Assembly: GCA_037015955.1 (NCBI GenBank)
Contig: CP143548.1
Coordinates: 737,501-801,500, forward strand
Length of the DNA stretch: 64,000 bases
Reading direction: 5' to 3'
Origin: Lachnospiraceae bacterium JLR.KK008
GTDB lineage: Bacteria > Bacillota > Clostridia > Lachnospirales > Lachnospiraceae
The number at the start of each line of letters is the position of its first letter. Positions within the stretch are counted from its first letter, which is position 1. This document shows, piece by piece, positions 34,034-41,760 of this stretch. The translations under genes and the position numbers were made by a program. A model generated the notes under the pieces. It saw only the letters and a list, made by a program, of their open reading frames with translations. It had not been told where the DNA came from and did not search any database.

Positions 34034-34836
34034 AAGATATTACGCTGGGACAATATTATCAGACCGAATCCGTCATACACAGACTTGATCCGCGGGTCAA
34101 GCTGACGGGAACGGTATTGTATATTATTTCCCTGTTTTTATTTCATAATTTTACCGGGTATCTTGTGGCGGCGCTGTTTCTGGCGGTGGTCATTCGGATA
34201 TCCAAAGTGCCGTTTCGCTATATGGTCAGAGGGATGAAGGCGATCGTGTTTATCCTGCTGCTGACCGTTGTCTTCAATCTGTTCCTGACGCCGGGGGAGC
34301 CGCTGCTACAGATCTGGAAGCTGACTGTCACGCAGGAGGGACTGCGGTTATCTGTCATGATGGCAATCCGGCTGACATTTCTGATCGTCGGTTCGTCTCT
34401 GATGACATTGACGACGACACCGAATAATCTGACGGATGGCATGGAAAAACTGCTGGGCCCCCTGAAAAAGATCCGGGTGCCGGTGCATGAGATCTCGATG
34501 ATGATGTCGATCGCTCTCCGTTTTATTCCTATTTTAATGGAAGAGACAGACAAAATCATGAAGGCGCAGATTGCCAGGGGCGCCGACTTTGAGAGCGGCA
34601 GTCTGATCAGAAAGGCGAAAGCGATGGTGCCGCTGCTCGTCCCGCTTTTTATCTCGGCGTTTCGCCGTGCCAATGATCTGGCGATGGCGATGGAAGCCAG
34701 ATGCTATCAGGGAGGCGAGGGAAGGACGAAGATGAAGCCGCTTCAGTACAGGAAGCGGGATTATCTGGCATATGTGATACTGATCAGTTATCTATTGATC
34801 CTGGTGTTAGTCAGGAATATGGGAATGTTGCCATAA
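34027..34836 (+). CDS. ecfT: ECF transporter transmembrane subunit T
   Basis: Membrane scaffold (269 residues) linking the two ATPases to interchangeable S components. Starts LGQYYQTESVIHRLDPRVKL, has hydrophobic helices and two Ala-Arg-Gly-type coupling motifs, QIARGADFESG and AMEARCYQGGEGRT. Its stop shares one base with the truA start codon (TAATG). Confidence 0.94.
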   Translation: MLKDITLGQYYQTESVIHRLDPRVKLTGTVLYIISLFLFHNFTGYLVAALFLAVVIRISKVPFRYMVRGMKAIVFILLLTVVFNLFLTPGEPLLQIWKLTVTQEGLRLSVMMAIRLTFLIVGSSLMTLTTTPNNLTDGMEKLLGPLKKIRVPVHEISMMMSIALRFIPILMEETDKIMKAQIARGADFESGSLIRKAKAMVPLLVPLFISAFRRANDLAMAMEARCYQGGEGRTKMKPLQYRKRDYLAYVILISYLLILVLVRNMGMLP

Positions 34837-35573
34837 TGCGTGTGAAATTGATCGTCGCTTATGACGGGACAGCCTATCATGGCTGGCAGATACAGAAAAA
34901 TGGAAATACGATAGAGGCGGAGCTGAACAGACATCTCTCAGCGCTGCTGGGGGAAGAGATTCAGGTCATCGGCGCCAGTCGGACAGATGCGGGCGTTCAC
35001 GCGCTCTGTAATGTGGCCGTGTTTGACACGGACACGAGGATGCCGGCGTCGAAGATCAGCTATGCGCTGAATCAGCGCCTGCCGGAGGATATTCGCATTC
35101 AGCGCTCGAGCCGTGTGGCGGATGATTTTCATCCGAGAAGGTGCAACAGCATTAAGACTTATGAATACAGAATCTGGCGGGGAGAATTTCCAATGCCGAC
35201 GGAGCGGCTTTACTCTCATTTTATCTACACGCCCTTAAATGTCGACTGGATGCGGGAGGCGGCCGCCTATCTGGAGGGAAAGCACGACTTCGAAAGTTTT
35301 TGCAGCATCGACTGCAAGGTCGACAATATGGTGCGCACGATCTACCGCATAGAGCTTCTGGAAGAAGGCAATATGCTTAAAATACGGGTTTCCGGCAACG
35401 GCTTTCTCTATAATATGGTGCGGATTATCGCCGGCACGCTGATTGATTTCGGGAAGGGCAAATACCAGGCGGAGAAGATGACGGAGATTCTGGAGGCCCG
35501 CGACAGACAGATGGCAGGCCCGACGATGCCTGCAAGAGGGCTGACGCTGATTCGTTATGATTTTATTGACTGA
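34836..35573 (+). CDS. truA: tRNA pseudouridine(38-40) synthase
   Basis: Modifies uridines in the tRNA anticodon stem-loop. The 245-residue protein starts MRVKLIVAYDGTAYHGWQIQ and holds the catalytic Asp in GASRTDAGVHAL, with HPRRCNSIKTYEYRIW, HDFESFCS and FLYNMVRIIAGTLIDFG as family motifs. The start is fixed by the one-base overlap with ecfT. The ecf-truA-rplM-rpsI order is common in Firmicutes. Confidence 0.96.
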   Translation: MRVKLIVAYDGTAYHGWQIQKNGNTIEAELNRHLSALLGEEIQVIGASRTDAGVHALCNVAVFDTDTRMPASKISYALNQRLPEDIRIQRSSRVADDFHPRRCNSIKTYEYRIWRGEFPMPTERLYSHFIYTPLNVDWMREAAAYLEGKHDFESFCSIDCKVDNMVRTIYRIELLEEGNMLKIRVSGNGFLYNMVRIIAGTLIDFGKGKYQAEKMTEILEARDRQMAGPTMPARGLTLIRYDFID

Positions 35574-35578
35574 ATCTC

Positions 35579-35607
35579 TTGACACGCACGGAGCATTATA
35601 ATATAAT
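35579..35607 (+). promoter_or_regulatory. Strong promoter of rplM-rpsI
   Basis: TTGACA (35579-35584), 17-base spacer, consensus TATAAT (35602-35607); gives a leader of about 160 bases. Confidence 0.8.
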
Positions 35608-35613
35608 TTTCCA

Positions 35614-35776
35614 GTATGCAGTATCCGAAGAAGTATGTCAATCCCGGGCATACGGTTTTGGACAGACTTAACACAATGGTTTTCAGACTGAATTTGGCGG
35701 CCCGGACATCCGCCGGAGTACGGTGAAGATCGCAGTGAACTGATAGTAAGATAAGATTTATTATGGAGGTAACATA
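35614..35776 (+). promoter_or_regulatory. rplM leader (possible L13-type autoregulatory RNA)
   Basis: The leader holds a GGCGG/CCGCC hairpin (about 35696-35716) before the GGAGG ribosome site at 35764. Firmicutes rplM genes often carry an L13 leader bound by the protein, and position fits, but I cannot match the full consensus by eye. Confidence 0.35.
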
Positions 35777-36205
35777 ATGAGAACTTTTATGGCGAGTCCG
35801 TCTACAATCGACAGAAAGTGGTACGTGGTAGACGCTACGAATATGACATTAGGACGTTTGGCATCGGAAGTTGCCAAAATTTTAAGAGGGAAGAACAAAC
35901 CGATCTTCACTCCTCATATGGATACCGGTGACAATGTGATCATTATCAATGCCGAGAAGGTGAAAGTAACGGGCAAGAAGCTGGATCAGAAGATCTATTA
36001 CCATCATTCCGAGTATGTGGGCGGTATGAAGGAAACGACTCTGAGAGAGAAAATGGCAAAGAAACCGGAGCAGGTTGTCGAGCTTGCGGTTAAGGGGATG
36101 CTTCCGAAAGGACCTTTGGGAAGACAAATGTTTAAGAAACTTCACGTATACGCAGGGCCGGAGCATGCACATGCAGCACAAAAGCCTGAAGTGCTGACAT
36201 TTTAA
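35777..36205 (+). CDS. rplM: 50S ribosomal protein L13
   Basis: Structural protein of the large ribosomal subunit, 142 residues as usual. Starts [20 protein letters not shown] and contains [33 protein letters not shown] and [27 protein letters not shown] precedes the ATG. Followed 30 bases later by rpsI. Confidence 0.98.
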   Translation: MRTFMASPSTIDRKWYVVDATNMTLGRLASEVAKILRGKNKPIFTPHMDTGDNVIIINAEKVKVTGKKLDQKIYYHHSEYVGGMKETTLREKMAKKPEQVVELAVKGMLPKGPLGRQMFKKLHVYAGPEHAHAAQKPEVLTF

Positions 36206-36235
36206 TCGAAAGGGACAAAGAAGGAGGAATCAGAA

Positions 36236-36631
36236 ATGGCTAAAACAGCAAGATACTACGGAACAGGCAGAAGAAAAAAATCGATCGCCAGAGTATACTT
36301 AGTACCCGGAAAAGGCGATATTACCATTAATAAAAGAAACATTGATGATTATTTCGGATTAGAGACGTTGAAAGTGATCGTGCGTCAGCCTCTCGTTGCC
36401 ACAGAGAACGTTGAGAAGTATGATGTGCTCGTAAACGTAAAAGGCGGCGGCTTTACAGGGCAGGCAGGTGCAATCAGACACGGTATCTCCAGAGCGCTGC
36501 TTCAGGTGGACGTTGAGTACAGACCGACATTGAAGAAAGCCGGCTTCCTGACAAGAGACCCTCGTATGAAAGAGAGAAAGAAATACGGTCTCAAAGCGGC
36601 AAGACGTGCACCGCAGTTCAGCAAGAGATAG
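36236..36631 (+). CDS. rpsI: 30S ribosomal protein S9
   Basis: Small-subunit protein of 131 residues with the [19 protein letters not shown] start, the [18 protein letters not shown] central motif and the invariant basic C-terminus ending FSKR. Last gene of the operon before a strong terminator; the mobile region begins just after it. Confidence 0.98.
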   Translation: MAKTARYYGTGRRKKSIARVYLVPGKGDITINKRNIDDYFGLETLKVIVRQPLVATENVEKYDVLVNVKGGGFTGQAGAIRHGISRALLQVDVEYRPTLKKAGFLTRDPRMKERKKYGLKAARRAPQFSKR

Positions 36632-36656
36632 TTTGGAACAGAATAAGAGATTTTAT

Positions 36657-36694
36657 AAAACCCTTGAAAATGCTGGATTTTCAAGGGTTTTCTT
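36657..36694 (+). terminator. Terminator of rplM-rpsI
   Basis: AAAACCCTTGAAAAT and ATTTTCAAGGGTTTT form a perfect 15-bp stem with a five-base loop, followed by CTTT. Confidence 0.92.
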
Positions 36695-36743
36695 TATATC
36701 TGTATTTTCTGAAATTGTGCTAAAAAGTGCTGAATTTTGAAGC

Positions 36744-36777
36744 GTAGCACACACATAGCACACAAGTAGCACACAAA
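36744..36777 (+). repeat. Tandem TAGCACACA repeats at the left edge of the mobile region
   Basis: Three head-to-tail copies of TAGCACAC(A/G) spaced 11 bases apart. GTAGCACACAAA (36766-36777) recurs in the same orientation at 41171-41182. Short clustered repeats of this kind at element ends are typical arm-type binding sites of tyrosine integrases, and an integrase remnant lies between the two copies. Confidence 0.5.
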
Positions 36778-36851
36778 CGAGGGAATAAAAATCTTGTGTC
36801 TTGCGTAAGAGTTTTGTATAATGCGGTTATCAAGGAAAAGGCGGTGTTTTC

Positions 36852-37020
36852 ATGGACAGAACAGCGTATAAGAACCGGCATATCAAAGAGCATTACGACA
36901 GAATAAACTTTGTTATTCCCAAAGGCGAAAAGGACAGGATAAAGAAAATATTATGAAATGATAGAAGATTTGTCCTATACCAAAGACGAGGGATATTTTA
37001 TCTATCTGAAAAAGGGCTAA
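36852..37020 (+). pseudogene. Disrupted small DNA-binding protein gene (ribbon-helix-helix-like)
   Basis: The frame from 36852 gives MDRTAYKNRHIKEHYDRINF, then VIPKGEKDRIKKIL and a stop at 36954. This resembles the N-terminus of the short RHH-type proteins of mobile elements (YxxxxYDRI.FxIPKGEKDRI). Two bases later a second frame gives MIEDLSYTKDEGYFIYLKKG to 37020, as if the middle of the gene was deleted with a frame change. Assignment is by pattern only. Confidence 0.4.
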
Positions 37021-37244
37021 GTAAATGACGTGACAGGCAGCAGGAACATACATTGCATGAAAACATCAGAAGTAAGGCGGATTATTGGGAAAACACGCAA
37101 GCGGTAATTTCCTAGATAATTAAGAAATAACATAAAGTGTCCTTTATGTACCCATTATGCATCCATTATTGAGCCAATAACGGACTTTTATAAATTCTTT
37201 TTTCATGAGATAATTTCAATATCAATAAGGAAAGGTGGTGAAAG

Positions 37245-37382
37245 ATGATGAAAAAGCAAGAAAATTTAGCGACTGAAATTCTTCACATAGTTTTGAAAAA
37301 GCAAAGATTTTTATATATGGCGTGTTTAGTATCCCTGATAGTAAATGTTTTGTTAAGTGTAAAAATTTTGCATGAAAAGTGA
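37245..37382 (+). CDS. Small single-span membrane protein (45 aa)
   Basis: AAAGGTGGTG precedes ATGATG. Sequence starts MMKKQENLATEILHIVLKKQ and has one hydrophobic helix MACLVSLIVNVLLSVKIL, then a short basic tail. A terminator follows 20 bases later. Typical of accessory-region small proteins; function unknown. Confidence 0.5.
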   Translation: MMKKQENLATEILHIVLKKQRFLYMACLVSLIVNVLLSVKILHEK

Positions 37383-37402
37383 TGTGAAAGCCGTTAGCTA
37401 AG

Positions 37403-37441
37403 AGAAACCGTTATCCAAAATGAGGGTAGAGGTTTCTTTTT
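37403..37441 (+). terminator. Terminator after the small membrane protein gene
   Basis: AGAAACC (37403-37409) pairs with GGTTTCT (37431-37437), followed by TTTTT. Confidence 0.6.
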
Positions 37442-37559
37442 GGAATGAATAAAGGGCATCTGCTTTTGACAGACACCCTTTAATTCAGTTTTATGTAACG
37501 GTTATTTGTAACCATATCCCATTACTGTGGCTAGTTTATATCCCATTTTTAAATCCAGA

Positions 37560-38119
37560 TCAAAACTTTTTATATAGAAATAAAATATCATGTAAGCCAC
37601 CATGACTATATAACTGTTGTTCGTTGAGGAGATGACCGTGTGCTTCAATACGTTCATCTAAATCTACAATTTTTGATTGTAGCGATTTATATAAACAATA
37701 GGAATATACATCATGATAAAACAGGGGTAGTTCATTGAGTACATATTCATGTAAATGTATCATTTCGTGGAGGATTGTTGGTTCATCATGTAAATAATCT
37801 GGCTCTATAGTAATAGATTGTTTTTCATGTTAAAACATCCCATAGACCCATCATCTATTTTTTGCACATGAAAATCAAAAAAGGTATAAGAAAAATACTC
37901 TAACTGCTCTGGTATCGCAATCTCATCATCTACCCATGTGTCATCGTTGTTATAGCTTGATTTAACGGCTATATATGCTTGCGATAGTATCAAGGTTTTT
38001 AATATCGTACAACATTCGTGTGATATTACAACGGTACTCCCCGGCTTTCTTTTCTTCCTCGGTCTGCTCCGGCTTTGCTTCCTTTGATTTTCTGTCCTCA
38101 CGTTCTGCCCGGATTTCAA
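37560..38119 (-). pseudogene. Frameshifted gene for a putative HExxH zinc-protease-like protein
   Basis: On the minus strand one frame runs to ...SMGCFNMKNNLLL and stops at 37805. Adding one base in the A5 tract of its MKN codons joins it to a second frame reading KQSITIEPDYLHDEPTILHE and MIHLHEYVLNELPLFYHDVY, continuing to 37560. The joined protein has a zinc-binding HEMIH motif (minus strand, about 37769-37755), as in SprT-like or ImmA-like metallopeptidases. The single-base loss marks decay or a base-calling error. Confidence 0.5.
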
Positions 38120-38240
38120 GCATTGGCTTTGTTATTCTCTTTGGCATAAGGTAAAAACAATCTTCCGGCAGCAGATAGGACATCATGCAATAGAAATACT
38201 CTGCTCTGTACCCAAAAGGCAGATAATAGATAAGTTCCAA
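37962..38240 (-). CDS. Hypothetical accessory-region ORF, possibly N-terminally damaged
   Basis: Translated MELIYYLPFGYRAEYFYCMM, then SYLLPEDCFYLMPKRITKPM, then a Lys/Glu-rich segment. Its only start here is TTG; protein-like sequence (IDKHIKDDIHRN) continues upstream in frame without a start codon, so the true N-terminus may be lost. It overlaps the frameshifted protease frame. No family recognised. Confidence 0.35.
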   Translation of the reverse strand: MELIYYLPFGYRAEYFYCMMSYLLPEDCFYLMPKRITKPMLEIRAEREDRKSKEAKPEQTEEEKKAGEYRCNITRMLYDIKNLDTIASIYSR

Positions 38241-38285
38241 AAGATTACGGTGTATATCGTCTTTTATATGCTTATCAATCTTTGC

Positions 38286-38510
38286 TTACTGTTCGGATTC
38301 TGATTGCTTATATCCTGCCATAAACCCATAATTGAAAAGGTCATAAATCAAATCAATAATGCTTTCTCTATCAGCTTGTCTGAAAAGTTCTTTGTAATTG
38401 CTTATTTGTGCAGCGTTAAAATCAAAATCATCATGCCGAGGGTGCTTTGTTTCCCATTTTGTAAAAGCTTCCTTGGCTTCGGCAGCGGTCATGTTCTTAA
38501 TCTTCTTCAT
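38286..38510 (-). CDS. Small hypothetical protein of mobile-element type (74 aa)
   Basis: MKKIKNMTAAEAKEAFTKWE starts after AAGGAAGC; the protein ends DLIYDLFNYGFMAGYKQSESEQ. Acidic, helical and soluble, like small proteins common on integrative elements of Clostridia. Function unknown. Confidence 0.5.
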   Translation of the reverse strand: MKKIKNMTAAEAKEAFTKWETKHPRHDDFDFNAAQISNYKELFRQADRESIIDLIYDLFNYGFMAGYKQSESEQ

Positions 38511-38598
38511 TGTAAAAGCTTCCTTTCTTTTGGTTGGGAAGTATGCTACAATGAACATACTCACTTTAATTTGCTTTGTCGAGTGATTATTGTGGGGT

Positions 38599-38638
38599 AG
38601 TGGCTCTATGGTATTTGCGGTACTGTAGAGCCTTTTTA
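38599..38638 (+). terminator. Rightward terminator of unknown transcript
   Basis: GGCTCTA and TAGAGCC form a stem around a long loop, followed by TTTTTAA on the plus strand, although the flanking genes run leftward. A short rightward RNA could end here. Confidence 0.4.
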
Positions 38639-38670
38639 ATTGCTACAATCAATCTGCATCAACTCCTTGC

Positions 38671-38946
38671 CTAGATTTTGTTTATGGCATCTATAAGGGC
38701 TTGTATCTCAAAATGGGTATATACCTGTTGTGTTACCCCCTGCCCTTTGTGATCTACAATTTTTTTGACAAGCTTATCATCAACCCCGGCTTCAGCAAGT
38801 AATGAAATGCAAGTGTGCCTTGTATCGTTTGGGCGGTGGCCCATTCCTGACTGTTCTATTAACGGTTTCCAGTAGCTGTCATAGTAATTTCTATATTCAA
38901 AATGCTTGCCCTCTGGTGTGCTTAAAAGATATTTGCAATCATTCAA
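38671..38946 (-). pseudogene. Tyrosine recombinase (integrase) C-terminal remnant
   Basis: The 91-residue frame holds only the end of a phage/ICE-type integrase: HRPNDTRHTCISLLAEAGVD carries the HxxR box, VDHKGQGVTQQVYTHF the second His region and the nucleophile Tyr. The N-terminal arm and first catalytic Arg are absent upstream. This is the last trace of the enzyme that likely inserted the element next to rpsI. Confidence 0.8.
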
Positions 38947-38982
38947 ATTATACCAGACGGTTTACATTAACGGAATTTATTC

Positions 38983-39125
38983 TTGAATTTATCCGGGAGA
39001 TATGCTATATTATGATTAAACAGAGGGAAAGCCAGAGAAGCGGCTACCCCTCACAATAACATTGGCGTGTTATAAATTCACAGCCGTCAACTATTGCGAG
39101 TAGTTGGCGGCTACTTTCTTTTGTC
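38983..39125 (+). ncRNA. Candidate antisense antitoxin RNA convergent with the small toxin gene
   Basis: TTGAAT (38983-38988), 17 bases, TATATT (39006-39011) form a promoter. A transcript from about 39018 would end in the stem AGCCGTCAACTA/TAGTTGGCGGCT (39081-39112) followed by a T-rich ACTTTCTTTTG stretch, overlapping the 3' end of the toxin frame. Its 5' part CCAGAGAAGCGGCTACCCCTC-like stretch resembles the toxin mRNA leader (CCAGAGAGCC...ACCCCTC). Convergent transcripts sharing the terminator are the layout of Fst/TxpA-type type I systems. Confidence 0.5.
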
Positions 39126-39203
39126 CTTAAAAATCTGATAAAGCAGACTGATAAGGGCAACAATGAACGTACAGAACAAAAAGAAATCCTGATATGTAAT
39201 CAT
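39111..39203 (-). CDS. Putative holin-like type I toxin (30 aa)
   Basis: MITYQDFFLFCTFIVALISL followed by LYQIFKDKRK: one membrane helix and a basic tail, the hallmark of the holin-like/Fst-TxpA toxin family. AAGGAGGGCGATACA gives a strong ribosome site. A promoter TTGATG-17-TATACT lies at 39329-39301 on the same strand, giving a leader of about 90 bases. The gene is too short for routine calls. Confidence 0.65.
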   Translation of the reverse strand: MITYQDFFLFCTFIVALISLLYQIFKDKRK

Positions 39204-39300
39204 TGTATCGCCCTCCTTTCTTTCGTCTGGAGGGCTTCCATACCCTCCGAGTAAAAAAGAGGGGTTGCCGCCTTTGGCTCTCTGGTTTCCCGTGCCACAA

Positions 39301-39329
39301 AGTATATCATAAGTCCGTCTATTCATCAA
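39301..39329 (-). promoter_or_regulatory. Toxin gene promoter
   Basis: Minus strand TTGATG, 17-base spacer, TATACT, directly upstream of the toxin leader. Confidence 0.55.
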
Positions 39330-39372
39330 TCACATTTTGATGTTGAGTATTAAGAGTAATGTAAATAAAAAT

Positions 39373-39446
39373 AGTATCAAAAGTTATTGACAATAATAAG
39401 GGGTACAATAATAGTATCAAAACAGACGAACAATAGAAGTGATACT
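39373..39446. promoter_or_regulatory. Candidate res site of the adjacent serine resolvase
   Basis: AGTATCA occurs at 39373-39379 and 39413-39419, and its reverse TGATACT at 39440-39446, just upstream of the resolvase start. Repeated and inverted half-sites before the gene match the res-site and self-regulation pattern of Tn3-like resolvases. Confidence 0.45.
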
Positions 39447-39465
39447 GAAAGAGAGGGTGTTGCTG

Positions 39466-40091
39466 ATGTGTATGTATGGATATTGCCGGATAAGCACAAA
39501 ACAGCAAAGTATTGGCAGGCAGATTAGAAATATTAAGGGCAGTTATGATAAGGCTGTGATAATACAGGAAGTATATACAGGAACAAAGCAGGACAGACCA
39601 GAATGGAATAAGCTGTATAAGAAAGCCAAAGCAGGAGATACTATTATCTTTGATAGTGTATCACGAATGAGCAGGAATGCAGACGAGGGCTTCTGTCTGT
39701 ATGAAGAATTATATAATAAGGGTATAGAGCTTGTCTTTCTGAAAGAGCCGCATATCAACACAAGCACATATAAGAAAGCATTAGAGAGCAATATATCAAT
39801 GACCGGAACAAATGTTGACTTTATCTTAGAGGGTGTGAATAAATACCTTATGTCTCTTGCAAAGGAACAGCGAGATTAAACGGCAGGCAGATCGGGCAGA
39901 AGCAGGGGGCAAAGCTGACAACAAAGAAATCTATTGAAGCGAAGAAGCAGATACAGAAGCATAGCAAGGATTTTAATGGTGTATTGTCAGATGTGGATTG
40001 CATGAAGATGATAGGGCTTGCAAGAAATACATTCTATAAATATAAGAGAGAATTGAAAGCAGAATTAGGATTGTTTAGGCAGGGTTCATAA
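39466..40091 (+). pseudogene. Serine resolvase gene with internal out-of-frame deletion
   Basis: The first frame (to 39879) is the catalytic domain: MCMYGYCRISTKQQSIGRQI with the nucleophile Ser, then FDSVSRMSRNADEGF. It stops at AKEQRD. From the next bases another frame reads ARLNGRQIGQKQGAKLTTKK, then a HTH-like tail to 40091, as in the normal C-terminus. In relatives a helical segment separates AKEQ from the ARLNGRQIG part; here they are fused through a shared ACAG, as if a deletion between short repeats removed it and shifted the frame. Confidence 0.75.
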
Positions 40092-40301
40092 TGGACTGCT
40101 GCCTTTTGTTTTTGTTATAAATATCATGCCGTGGGGGTCTTATAGGAAAACGCCGCATAGTGGTAGTTAGTACCTTTTTCTGCCGGACATTTTCAAAAAG
40201 GCTTAGTCCTGTTGTCATTCTAAGAATATTTTTGAAATGTGCAAAAAGGCGGTTTTGTGTGATAAAATGAAAATTATCATTATATGGAAGAGGTCGTTAA
40301 G

Positions 40302-41114
40302 ATGAAAAATCAATCATTAACTGCTAACGTCATGAAAATTTCAACAGAAGTTTCAATACATAAAGTTATGGACATTATAGAAAAAGAAGATGGAAGAACC
40401 TTTGAAGAAAAAAAGAAAGAAGCAATCAATTTTCTTAAGGATAAAGAGAATACGTTGCTGGCAGAACGTTTAATTGATATTGCTGCAAATGATGAAATGG
40501 GGAAAAAGATTTATAAGAAGTTCTGGGCAATGGGAGAGTGTATTATTACAGAAAATGAAATTATATTACGAAAAGTACAGGATTCGGATAAAGACATATT
40601 TATTGAATTGCAAAAGGAAAATAATATCGTTAAGTCAATGATGAAAGAAGAAGCCTATCGTAATATGTTATGGAATGAACATATAGAGTATAAAGCATTA
40701 ATGTTTTCGGTAATCGTGGATAATGAATATGCCGGATATTGTGGTATAAAGAATACTACGCATGAACAATGGGAGATAGCGATAGAAATTTTGAATAAGT
40801 GGAAACACAAAGGAATTGGATATAGAGCAATTAGCGTTATGTTAGATGAAATAAAGAATCGTCTGAATGTGTCAGAATTTCGTGTAAGAATTGATGCTGA
40901 AAATTATCCAAGTCAAAGATTATTTGAGAAACTTGGGGCAGAGCCTAATGGTATTTCAGAATTTTTGTTGCATGAGGAAGCGGATATTCGTAGATGTGAG
41001 GAAGAAAATATTCATTTGCTGGATGAGAGAATACAGGAATTAGCAAAGCAGTTTAATGTTGAACCAAGAAGATTGTTAAGCCATGTGTTGGAATACAAAT
41101 TAATGTGGGATTAA
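40302..41114 (+). CDS. GNAT-family N-acetyltransferase with N-terminal extension
   Basis: The 270-residue, AT-rich gene has about 85 residues of unrecognised helical sequence, then a GNAT fold: IILRKVQDSDKDIFIEL, VDNEYAGYCGIKN and the CoA-binding region EILNKWKHKGIGYRAISVML, followed by FRVRIDAENYPSQRLFEKLGAEPNG. A helical tail closes it. ATG 40302 has a GAGGT upstream; 40284 is an alternative. Base composition differs strongly from host genes, indicating acquisition. Substrate unknown. Confidence 0.75.
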   Translation: MKNQSLTANVMKISTEVSIHKVMDIIEKEDGRTFEEKKKEAINFLKDKENTLLAERLIDIAANDEMGKKIYKKFWAMGECIITENEIILRKVQDSDKDIFIELQKENNIVKSMMKEEAYRNMLWNEHIEYKALMFSVIVDNEYAGYCGIKNTTHEQWEIAIEILNKWKHKGIGYRAISVMLDEIKNRLNVSEFRVRIDAENYPSQRLFEKLGAEPNGISEFLLHEEADIRRCEEENIHLLDERIQELAKQFNVEPRRLLSHVLEYKLMWD

Positions 41115-41170
41115 AGAAAGTGTCTGTAAGTGTTCAAAAATAGGTAAAAATAGTTTTTCGTAACACACTT

Positions 41171-41182
41171 GTAGCACACAAA
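41171..41182 (+). repeat. Second copy of the GTAGCACACAAA repeat
   Basis: Same orientation as the copy at 36766-36777, with similar bases around it (acacac-TTGTAGCACACAAATAG). The 4.4 kb between copies holds the integrase, resolvase, toxin and GNAT genes, so it may mark the right end of the first element. Confidence 0.45.
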
Positions 41183-41248
41183 TAGCCTGTAAAGCCTTAT
41201 TTTATGCGGTTTGAAGTTCAGCAAACGTTAAATGTTATAAAAATGGCT

Positions 41249-41279
41249 TAAAAAGCCCGGAAAATCAAGGTTTCCGGGG
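41249..41279 (-). terminator. Leftward terminator
   Basis: CCCGGAAA and TTTCCGGG pair (41256-41263 with 41271-41278); on the minus strand the stem is followed by CTTTTTAAG. Probably belonged to the minus-strand gene remnant just to the right. Confidence 0.6.
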
Positions 41280-41339
41280 AACTGTATTCCGGGATCAGAA
41301 AATTAATGGAAAATGCAAGAAACAATATCACACAACAGG

Positions 41340-41497
41340 TCAATTCCGACTGCTCGGTAAGGGAGCAGAAGCCATTTTCAGGACTGCCGCTACCTGCACG
41401 ACCATCTGCTCCTTGTCTGGCATACAGAGGACGTAGCGGGACGCAAGGATATTTTCGGATAAACCGCCCAGCGCATTGTAAATGCCGGATATGCTGA
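41340..41497 (-). pseudogene. Protein-like minus-strand remnant
   Basis: The frame reads ISGIYNALGGLSENILASRY then VLCMPDKEQMVVQVAAVLKM and stops at 41340, with a stop just upstream and no start codon. It resembles the end of a real gene followed by the terminator at 41249-41279. Family not recognised. Confidence 0.3.
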
Positions 41498-41573
41498 TTT
41501 TTTAAGAGCGATATTTCTACACACTTATATTGTTCGAAAAAGAGAACTATAATATATCTTGTGGAGGTGCCAA

Positions 41574-41760
41574 ATGACTATATGACATTAAAAGAGGCCG
41601 CCCCAAAATGGGGCATGACATCTCGTAGAGCAAATTATTATTGTGCCAGTGGCGTATCCCAGGTGCTGTGAAGATGACTGGTGTCTGGCTGCTCCCTAAA
41701 ACTGCGGAGAAGCCGAATGATGGCTGGACAAAACATGGAAAGGAGCAAAAGCATGAGTAA
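41574..41760 (+). pseudogene. Frameshifted small HTH regulator gene before the two-component system
   Basis: GGAGG precedes ATG 41574. One frame reads YMTLKEAAPKWGMTSRRANY and YCASG, then VSQVL and stop; another resumes RIPGAVKMTGVWLLPKTAEK and PNDGWTKHGKEQKHE to 41760. A single lost C at GGC-CGT would join them, and a lost A after the start would put the ATG in frame. The joined product is a short MerR/excisionase-type DNA-binding protein. Confidence 0.6.

Noticed and set aside
41306-41497. 63-residue plus-strand frame
   Set aside because: Pro/Arg-rich without ribosome site; the opposite strand looks more protein-like.
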